Shown here: in pieces, positions 55,695-64,000 of the stretch
How the letters are laid out: every line of letters starts with the position of its first letter
How positions within the stretch are numbered: the stretch's first letter is position 1
Assembly (NCBI GenBank): GCA_030762895.1
Contig: JAUPTC010000102.1
Coordinates: forward strand, 36,870 to 100,869
Direction of reading: 5' to 3'
DNA length: 64,000 nt
Origin: Sophora flavescens
Taxonomy: Eukaryota; Streptophyta; Magnoliopsida; Fabales; Fabaceae
Position numbers and translations under genes: made by a program
The notes under the pieces: generated by a model
The model's database searches: none
Told to the model about the DNA's origin: nothing
The model's input: only the letters and a program-made list of their open reading frames with translations

Positions 55695-56342
55695 TAAAAT
55701 CCTAAATCTGGATCATTATTTTCCAAATAAGGATTATAATCAAATTCCTCAATTATTGGATGTTCTTCTTTTTCTTCTTCATTATCAGACCCTATTGATG
55801 AAAGAGCTTCTTTTAATAATTTTTTGTATTCAGATGGTGTAGAAGCACTGACATTTATTGTATAGGGGGGTTAATGCTTGGGATGATGAACCAATAACTT
55901 CTTTTCCTTTTACTTGAGAAGGAGGTGACTTCGGGGGTTCATATGGTACAACTGGCTTTCTTCGATTTTTCGAACCAAGTTTATTACACCAGGTTTCAAA
56001 CTTGGTTTCGACAACTTTTTCATTAAACTTTTTCCACCAAGAGATGGTGCTTACTGAGCAGATATGCCTGGGGAAAGGCTCAGGCAAATGGGAATGATAT
56101 TCAAAATTAAATTTTAGTAACCAAGCAATACCAAATTGTGCACAAAAATGGAGTAACTTCCCATAAATTGGTAATGATGGGGTTAATTGCTTATATTGTA
56201 AGTAAAGGTAATAAAGTGAATTGGGGAGGATTTCAACAGATAAGCCATGCAGCCGTAACCATTCCATAAACCAATTAGGATACATGGCTTGGTTATTGAG
56301 GAAAACAAAGTACCATGAATGACGGGGATTAGATTGGAACAA
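55695..56342 (-). pseudogene. Endogenous pararetrovirus second-ORF C-terminal fragment, copy D
   Basis: On the minus strand it reads QSNPRHSWYFVFLNNQAMYP, NWFMEWLRLHGLSVEILPNS, CAQFGIAWLLKFNFEYHSHL, SWWKKFNEKVVETKFETWCN, a shift near 55865, then an acidic tail ending NDPDLGF and a stop at 55695-55697. The next two bases on that strand open the movement-protein fragment (TTTTAATGG). It is the same domain as 40099-41016, which makes it the third copy of the ORF. Confidence 0.8.
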
Positions 56343-56344
56343 GA

Positions 56345-56946
56345 ATAAAGACAGCTACAAGAAAAGCATGAGTCAAAGTCAAAAGTTCAATAGTACCTGC
56401 ATTTTGGATTTCAATTCATTTCAAGTCCGCTTCCTCGAAGGCTTCTCCTCTCTATTTAAGAAGACTTCATACTTCATTCAGAGGCAGACTTTCACCTTCG
56501 CTCTAAGTTACTAATTAAGTTTTCTTTGTAATCTTGTAGTGTTGAAAGCTAAGTAAAGCAAGTTTACATTGGAGCTCTATATTTGTAAGTTACTTTGATA
56601 ATTTAAATTTACCCTAATGTAATGTACTATCAAGTTTTATGATTTAAAAACTGATAGTTTAATAACAATACTTTCTCTTATACTCTGATTTCCTCTATTT
56701 CAACTATTTTCTCTAATACTTATTCTTGAGATGATCCACAGTGGCACTGCATCGTGAGCCTTAGTGCTCGGTATCTATATCGGCTTTGAGTTGTCCTTTT
56801 ATACGGTGTTGGTCAGCCTAAAGGGTGTTCCCTGTAGTAAAGCCCGACATACAGGGTAGTAAACCGTTGGTAAGCCTGGGTGGTCCCGTGTCTTGGTAAG
56901 ATAACTCGGTCTGTTATAGGTACTAGATCATTAAGGTTAGGTTATC
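56345..56946 (+). promoter_or_regulatory. Pararetrovirus intergenic region with probable promoter, plus-strand copy
   Basis: A TATA-like CTCTATTTAAGAAGAC (about 56447) is followed by CATTCAGAGGCAGACTTTC and the leader TAATCTTGTAGTGTTGAAAG, then GGTAAGCCTGGGTGGTCCCG shortly before the movement-protein start at 56947. The stretch between copies of the same genome is where the pregenomic RNA promoter of caulimovirids lies. No clear tRNA-Met priming site (TGGTATCAGAGC) was found in it. Confidence 0.6.
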
Positions 56947-57426
56947 ATGTCTAGCCTCCTAAAGATGGTTTCAAGAAAAGGTAAAGAAAAAATAGATGAA
57001 TTAGAAAAACCAAGTACAAGTGAAAGTTCAAATTCATCTTTAATTAATGAACAACAAATAATTTTGCCTGATATAGAACCAAAATTACATAATTGGAGTA
57101 TTCCTTCAATTAATGTTTCTGAAATTTATAAAACAAAATTAATGGATAAATTTAAATCCGATTTCATAATTAAAACTTCTGAATACACAATTAAGGTAGA
57201 TAAAACTCAAGAGAGTTTAAATATTTTGAATTTATCTATGCTTAAAGAACATAAACAAAAATACAGATTTTTGCACATTGGTTTAATACAAGTTGCAATT
57301 AAACCATTGCACAGATCAGGCATAGACACACCGTGTGTGTATGCTTAAGAGATACTCGACCTGCAAGGTTCGAGGATCAAGTGCTTTCAATAATTGAGAC
57401 CAATCTTCATGATGGTCCAACCTTTT
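56947..57426 (+). pseudogene. Endogenous pararetrovirus movement-protein N-terminus, copy E
   Basis: It starts ATGTCTAGCCTCCTAAAG at 56947, the only copy with the native N-terminus: MSSLLKMVSRKGKEKIDELE, a serine-rich linker, then DKFKSDFIIKTSEYTIKVDK and FLHIGLIQVAIKPLHRSGID. The frame shifts at a GT run (about 57330), so this frame stops at 57348. Continuation in another frame (RFEDQVLSIIETNLHDGP) is cut at 57426 by the Tekay-like LTR. The product would be a 30K-family movement protein. Confidence 0.75.
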
Positions 57427-60400
57427 TGTAACACCCCGATTTTCGCTGCTTTGTAATATCGGTAATAAATATATAAATATATATTTTTATCCGAGACTTA
57501 GAAAATGATTTTGGATAAAACCAATGTCATTTCCTTGTTATACTTATTTTCATAAGGTTACGGGGAAGTTTTTGGTTAAAAATTCAGACGTGAACCGGTC
57601 TGCGTTTTGTGTTTTCACCGAACAGAAAAGTTTACCGCTCAAAAGACCTAATTTTAACTCGTGAACGAGATGAAAATATTTTTATCGTATTTACTACGAT
57701 ATTGGAAGTTTTGAAAATTTTGGTAAAAAATTAAAATATTATATTTGTTGCGGGCGTATACGCCGAGATATCTCTAGGAAAATCACGCGGATGAACCCTT
57801 GAGTCGGCAACGGAGCCGAGATGATGGATTTGACCGACTTGACGAACATTTATGACGAGCTTATCCAAGTCATAATGGCCATAATGGCACATTTATGACA
57901 AAGTGAATTTTTGCTATGAAATGACCATTTTGCCCTTGTCTTTTTATGACAATTACAAGCCATGCCATTGGAAAATTTGACCAAACCTTACCCAAAACTC
58001 ACGGATCCAACTTGTCTTCATCATTTGGGAATTTTCTTCCATTTTCCATTTCTTCAAGTTATTAGTTTGCCTTAAGAACTTCAAGAACATTCAAAGTGTT
58101 CATAATTCGCCGATTTTTGCCTAGCAATTGCATCATTTTCTATTGGGATCTCGAAAAATTTCAACATGAAAGTTGTTAATCTTTCTCTCTTATTTCCAAC
58201 TACATAAAGATCATCCAAAACGGAAAAGTATGTTGAGATATCCACCCAAAATACTAAAACTGTTCTAAAACCCTCATCATGTGCATCTTCTTCCTAAAGT
58301 TTCTCAAGAACACCATGAGAAATTTGTGAAGAACATCATCCAATTATTTCTTTCCTTGAATCATCAAGAGGTAACAACCTCTTATCTTTTCATTTAAATC
58401 ATTTCTCTTCACAACTTTTGTAGATTCATGGCTTAGATCAACATGTTCTTCATTTACTTCAAATTCATGGAACTAGATTCAAAAATTCATAACTAATTCT
58501 AGAAAATCCTTTTGACATGAAACCAATTGCTATGATCTTATAATCATCTCTATTTTCATCATCTAGAAGCATAAGATCATGAGAAATTTCTTTCCCTAAT
58601 TTCTGGTCATGGCCGAATCTAGGTCAAAGTTGTGTTCTTAGGTTTTGTTTCAATTTCATGTCTTGATTCATGATTATATCTTGATAGTTCTTGTATTTAA
58701 GTATATAGAAGATCAAAATCAAACTTGAGCCTATTTGTTTCTTAAAAACCGAAACCCTAGGTATGAGCACTTGATGGGTTTGTGGATTCAAAAGTTGTTT
58801 GTAACACTTGAATCCAACTCTAAGCTTTGTATGTTGATTTAATCCAAGAGTTGATGAAATTTTAAAATTTATAACCTAAAAATGTTGAGAAAGCCGAACC
58901 CTAGTTCTTATAACTAGATGAGTTTAGTTCATGTTCTTGGTTCATAATCATGGTTAAAGTGATTAATCATTGCTTAAGTAACTTATGGATCATTAATCCT
59001 TAAGTTAACCAAATTTTGATTCTCCTAACCTAGATAATTGGTTGAGGCTTCTAACCCTAACCTTCATGAGCCAAGTGTATTGTTGTTTGATTTGATTTAT
59101 TTTGGCTGCGATTCGCTTGAAGGAAACAACTGAAAGTGACTGATTTACACCGACGAAGAGCAACCGGATCGAGTTCGGAGATTAACTGTAAACTATAGTG
59201 TAGTCTTCAAGAGGGGTAAGGGGGTATGCCCGAGGAGTTTAAGATAATCTCATGCTTATTTGTTGAGTCATTTATTAATTTTCTGTATGAAATACTTTAT
59301 TATATTACACTGCTCACTATTAATTTCTAGATCGATGTTATGTTTATCCGAGTAATTGAATTGATGTGATGTTTATATGAGTAATTGAATTGATGTGATG
59401 TGTGGACTTACATGATCGTGATTAATTGTTTATAATATAATTGTGATGCATATCATGATTGATATATGCCATGCTATTATATGATTGGAATTTATCGTTG
59501 TTGAGTGTTGAATCGAGTAACCCGACATTGGTCATTGTTAAAAATTTTAATTAAGGATAAAAACTTAATAAGCTTCGATAATTAATCGAGGGATTAATTT
59601 GGGAGATTTTGAGAAAAATGAAAAAATTAGTATTTTAATAATATTTTGTGGAAACAATGTAAATAAGCCATAAAAAGGGCGAAACCGTGAAATTTTTTCA
59701 CAGGCTCTAATTTTTATTTAATAAATTCAATTTTATTATAAAATGTTATTTAAAGTGATTAAGTTCTGAAAATAATGTTTATAGCAAATGTAACAATTAC
59801 TTCTGACAGATAAATGATACAAGTTATTTAATATTATTTATTTAATATTATTTATTTAATTATTTAAATATTCGAAATTTAATTATTAAATTATTATTAA
59901 TTTTTTTTAGTTGAAATTTATTGAGAATTAATTTTTGAAGTGAAACAATTGGAAATAAAGAGATTTATCAATGATTTTCGGATTTTATCAACGTTTTAAC
60001 AGAAAAAGGATTTCTGTAAAAATATTTTATTCAGGAAATTATTCCGCTAAACTTGGATAAGTTTTCTGAGCTGTTGTTTTGTGTTTGATTTTCACTTAGT
60101 GAAATGTTTTACAAGCAGATAAATAAGGCTAGAAACCGAGACGCCTGGTTCTAGTGTTGTATGGACACGAGATCAAGGATCGTGTCATGGGACGGAGTGT
60201 CTCCGCAAAGTTTTTGTTTTTGGACCGTGTGTCCTAAATTGATGTGGAAAGTGTGAATTTCCATATCCGCGAGCCTAAAACCGGTGCATCGGTTTAAGGG
60301 CCTCGTGATTGAGCATCTCTGACCGTGTGTCCCGTGGTTGAGATTAAAAGATTTGGACCGTGTGTCCCGTATTTGTTGAAAGGAAAAGTCTTAATTAAAA

Positions 60401-61840
60401 GATTAAGCATAGTCGCTAAGCTTTGTGCTTCAACAAGGAAAGATTATTACGACAAAGAAAACAAAACGAGAATAAAAGTTTTTCTCATGCATTCAATGGC
60501 ATTGAATCCAGAGTGGATCAATGTATATGGCGCGACGTGTCGTGATGATGATCATTGAGTTCCGGAGTGGATCAATGTATCTTTTATAGGACCGTGTGTC
60601 CAAATTGATAGGACTGTGTGTCCAAATTTATAGGATCGTCCCAAATTGATAGGACTGTGTGTCCAAATTGATAGGACTGTGTGTCCAAATTTATAGGACT
60701 CGTGTGTCCGCATTGAATATGTGTGCGGCTATTTCCTAACCGGAGGGGGGAAATAGTGTCATTGCTTTGCATGAACATCCTATCGGGAATGGGGATGTGC
60801 ACCATTGATTTTCTTGGGCATTGTTTTGTTCGCTTTTACAATGCGCCATGTGCGAGCCTGATCACCTTGAAACGAAATGTAAAGTTGTGGGATCTCCTGA
60901 GATTATGTATCAAATTAGAGATTGAACATAGAAGTGTCATGCATTTTTATAAAATGACGATGACCGGCCGCATGAAGCCCTATGAATTAAATCATTCTCT
61001 TGTTTGAATTAATGTTATTATATTGTGAATATTTGGTATATGTTATTTGAGAGTCGTGCATGGGGTTGTCTTATTAAAACTCATATATTGGAAACTCACC
61101 CTTACAAACATATCAGGTTTATTTTAGAATAAGGTAGTACTTTGGTACACTAGTACGGATGAAGAGAAGAATTCACTAAGTCGCTCAAGGACTTAACTAC
61201 AAGATGCTTGAAGAAGTATTCGTCAGGGGGAATATCACGAGGGTGATGATTCAAGCATCTACATCAAGTAACGCACCAGACTTTGGCAAAGGAGATATCT
61301 TTACCACCTCTCTGATTTCTTACCCATTTTCTTGTAGAGTAGGAACTTATATGTTCTGATACTTCCATAGATTTGGAAGTAGAGGTATCCTCACCGGATA
61401 TTTCGATAGATTGGGAGAAATATGGTGGTCTTCCTAATAGTAATTATTAGTACTGACCAGCTATAGGACTTTTGGTGTCTTATAAAGTAGTGGTACTTGG
61501 TTAGTCTGGATGTTTGACTATTGAAAGTCATTCTTTTGAGTTGTAATTCCAGATTACCGCCACTACAATTACGCCTTTATTTTCTTATGTTAAGTCTTTT
61601 AGAGATGACCTGTTATGGGAAAGTCTAAGTGTGAAACTCTTATGATACCTATTTATATTATGTTAATGGTGTTGGATTATATATGGAGTAAAAGAAAAAG
61701 AAAAATTTTATCACTAATTTTGAAAGGGATTAATAACTAGAAAATTATATTTTCCGAAAGCAACCAGCAAAACTATTTTATTGAGTGTATTTCCGCAATA
61801 AGTTACGTAAATGTGATACCCCGAAATTGGGGTGTCGATA
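57427..61840 (+). repeat. Tekay-like 5' LTR
   Basis: 4414 bases. TG start; the last bases ATA stand where CA would be expected, a mutated end. It ends in a palindromic ACCCCGAAATTGGGGT. Frames at 60325-60558 and 60723-61007 lie in LTR sequence and show no domain. Confidence 0.75.
60587..60712 (+). repeat. 22-bp tandem repeat in the Tekay-like LTR
   Basis: Five to six copies of AAATTGATAGGACTGTGTGT plus CC, the middle one shortened (AGGATCGTCC). Related GACCGTGTGTCC words occur at intervals from 60222 to 60371. Confidence 0.85.
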
Positions 61841-61841
61841 G

Positions 61842-61856
61842 TGGTATCGGAGATGG
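61842..61856 (+). promoter_or_regulatory. Primer-binding site (degenerate)
   Basis: TGGTATCGGAGATGG, one base after the LTR, close to the initiator-tRNA-Met type TGGTATCAGAGC used by Tekay/Del elements, with substitutions. Confidence 0.6.
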
Positions 61857-62467
61857 TCTAGTCTTTCTGGAAAACCTTGGGGAATAGGTCCGATAGGTTT
61901 TTGTTGTGTGATCTCTCGGGTTGAACTTTGTTTGAATTGTTTTTGGTTGAAACAATGTGTGTTGACACACAAGTAAGTATGTTTTGGTTGGTTCTCGATT
62001 GGGTTGAGACCTTGAGAGATCTCATGTTTAGTAAAGGGTACTCATGTTCATATCGACATTTGTTTATCCCTTAGGACGATATCATACATTTGAATAAGGT
62101 ACTGCTATTGAAAATTTTGGAAAAAAATTTCGAGAATGTCCCAATTTTGTACGGATGGACTGATGTTGAGTTTTTGATTGATCTAGTTTCTAGATTTAGC
62201 CAGATCTCAACCGCCAGTGTAGGATATCGCCAACGGTTAGTTGAGTTAGACTTCAAGAAATAGAATTTTCATCCATTTCTTGATAAGTTAGTCATCATCT
62301 TCATCGATGATGTTCTCAGCATCTTATGAGTCACGAGGAGCATGAGAAACCATGGATAATAGATGGTACATTGATTGAATTGCTTAGAAGTAATGTGTTT
62401 TTAAACACGTAAGTATATTGCTTTCGTTCTGGTTGCCATTTAACCGATTATGCCTTGAAGGTCAGCT

Positions 62468-63668
62468 ATGGAACCAGAAGGTGGACGGGACGCTGGTGGC
62501 AAGGCAGGCCGAGAGGTGGTTGTGTTAAACGGCCGTGGTAACTTCAAGAGAACTATGAGGAAGCCGAGGTATGGACTATGCTGCACAAGCAATGGCAGAT
62601 GTTGCCGATGCTACCGCACAACAAACTCTACAATGGTTTCCGTAATTTACAGAACAACTTGGGTTGAACAGCGGGCCGAGGGGACGTAGGTCTTACTATT
62701 CTTAGACGCCTTAATCCTCCACAATTTCATGGATATATGGATTCTACAAAAGTTGATTTGTGGATTCAGGAGATAGAGAAAATATTTGAGTTGATTCATA
62801 GTCCAAGGAGTGAAGGTGCCTTTATGCTACTTATCTACCGTTGGGAGATGCGAGTATTAGTGGAAGGACATTAAGCAAATGGAAGAAGAAAATCAGAGAT
62901 TACTTGGGGGAGATATTTCGAACTTGTTTCTAAACAAGTATTTTCCTAATGCTCGAGCTGAAAAAGAGCAAAAAAAAAAAAAAAAATTTGGCGTCTGGGG
63001 CAGCAGAGGATATGTCTATCGAGGAATACGCTGCAAAATTTGAGTCACTTGCCAAGTATTTTCGCTTCTTCCAAAATAACCCGATGAAGACTGGAAGTGT
63101 GGAGGTTTGAAGGAGGACTACGATTTGAAATCAAGGAGTCGACACGCCACCGGAAATCAAGAACTTCCAAGCTTTAGCCGAGAAATGTGTAAGAGTAGAA
63201 CTGACAAGGCAAGGCAGAGATAATGAAGGAATGTTGGAGGACCCTCTCGAATCAAGAACTAGTTTCAAAATCGAATCAGAGGAGGAGAAGCAAATCCAGA
63301 GAAAACCATATTTCCACCACCGAGAAATGACCAGAACCACCAACTATATCGCCCAATTATTTCGCATCGTACTAGAGGCCAAAGGAACCAAAGCCAAGGC
63401 TCAGGCAGAGATGATTCAAATGTGGAGATCCAAATTACATGGCGATGACTTCCTTTTAAAGAAAAAGAAATGTTTCAATTGTGATCAAACAGGACACTTA
63501 TCAAAGGATTGTAATGCACCAAGGCGTGACCAGCTTGATACAAGACGAGAACCAATAAACCAACGACTAAGGGAGAGCTTATACCATGAGTGGCACTGGA
63601 AGTTTCACCGTTTCATCTCTTTGGAGCGTAGTTTTGACATCACCTGTAATCCTTTAATTGAACTTTAA
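62468..63668 (+). pseudogene. Tekay-like Gag, frameshifted
   Basis: ATGGAACCAGAAGGTGGACG at 62468 starts the frame. Pieces in several frames are collinear: PPQFHGYMDSTKVDLWIQEI with EKIFEL (62715-62800), FLNKYFPNARAEKEQ (62925), EDMSIEEYAAKFESLAKYF (63008), a segment IKNFQALAEKCVRVELTRQG (63160), and the CCHC knuckle KKCFNCDQTGHLSKDC (63465-63513). An A run of 16 bases at 62971-62986 is one source of frame change. Gag forms the particle and the knuckle binds RNA. Degeneration shows this copy cannot make it. After 63670 no protease or RT frame is recognisable before the window ends. Confidence 0.8.
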
Positions 63669-64000
63669 TTCAGGGAGTTATGTAATTTTTTCTTTTCTCA
63701 ATAGATTGTGTAAACATTTGAGTTGTCCGTTTATTCCTTATCATATGTGACTGCTTAAACCCCCTCGAACCAATTTTTGTGAAATTTATATATGGGAACT
63801 ATCCTATTTTGTTCACAGATAGACACTTTCATGATAAAATAAGTTTCTCACGAGACTTAGTCAATTCACTTACTTTGTGGAAGTGATCCACTAAATTTTT
63901 TTGCCTGACCGATGTTCTTTAAATCGTTGTATAGTAAAGTTCTTGTGAAGGAAGAACTTATTAGAGTCATGTTTCAAACATGTATTGGCCATGCATTTTA
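63669..64000. other. Interior sequence after Gag, unrecognised
   Basis: AT-rich; I see no protease or reverse transcriptase motif. It may be a deleted or replaced part of the element. Confidence 0.4.

Larger units (their letters stand above)
57427..64000 (+). mobile_element. Tekay/Del-like Ty3 retrotransposon (5' part; runs off the window)
   Basis: The LTR begins TGTAACACCCCGATTTTCGC (57427) and ends GGGGTGTCGATA (61840). A priming site of the form TGGTATCGGAGATGG follows (61842). The interior holds Gag with a CCHC knuckle (to 63668). The long LTR and TGTAACACCCCG start are typical of Tekay/Del chromoviruses. It interrupts the movement-protein fragment at 57426/57427. The 3' LTR and pol are outside the window. 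Confidence 0.8.

Noticed and set aside
60325..60558. Frames in the Tekay-like LTR
   Set aside because: Driven by the repeated CCGTGTGTCC words; LTR sequence without a domain.
1..64000. tRNA, rRNA, riboswitch or bacterial-type operon features
   Set aside because: I saw no cloverleaf, rRNA core or operon-like gene spacing; the window is plant transposon DNA.

Overview
This window is repeat-dense nuclear DNA from a flowering plant. The evidence is LTR retrotransposons of plant lineages (SIRE-like Copia; Athila-, Tat/Ogre- and Tekay-like Ty3), hAT and CACTA DNA transposons, a plant L1-type LINE, an endogenous pararetrovirus (Caulimoviridae) and a retrocopy of ribosomal protein L17. A eudicot is likely; the species cannot be told from the sequence. 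No intact host gene was found, and nearly every coding stretch is a transposon, virus or pseudogene fragment.

Layout. 1-1532: the 3' end of a minus-strand SIRE-like Copia element, cut by an Athila-like fragment (1533-3670). 3671-6514: unassigned DNA with a diverged internal duplication. 6515-17700: three direct copies of a ~1.8 kb host segment carrying an IRE1-like exon. Copy 2 holds a non-autonomous Tat-like element (8991-12967, target duplication CACAG) and copy 3 an Ogre/Tat-like LTR, inserted at the same base. 17868-32512: a nest of four transposons. An hAT-like fold-back element contains an hAT element (18777-31679, 8-bp duplication GATTTAAT). That hAT contains an Athila-like element (19739-24954, duplication CAATG, in the BED-finger exon) and a CACTA element (25771-31592, duplication ATC) carrying a Ulp1/C48-type peptidase gene.

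32521-37004: sparse host DNA with a processed RPL17 pseudogene flanked by a 12-bp duplication. 37005-57426: a scrambled cluster of endogenous pararetrovirus copies in both orientations, with movement protein, coat protein/zinc knuckle, protease, reverse transcriptase/RNase H and a second ORF of unknown function. The cluster abuts one (TA)n tract and contains another. A LINE (45623-51543) sits exactly in the viral RT active-site codons with a 13-bp duplication. 57427-64000: a Tekay/Del-like Ty3 element with a 4.4 kb LTR and a degraded gag, inserted in a viral movement-protein fragment.

How it fits together: the region grew by tandem duplication of a host segment, repeated nested transposition, and integration plus rearrangement of viral DNA. 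No intact operon-like or host defence system is visible. The best leads are the structure of the viral cluster and its uncharacterised second ORF, the peptidase-bearing CACTA element, and the same-base insertion of two unrelated retrotransposons in sister repeats.
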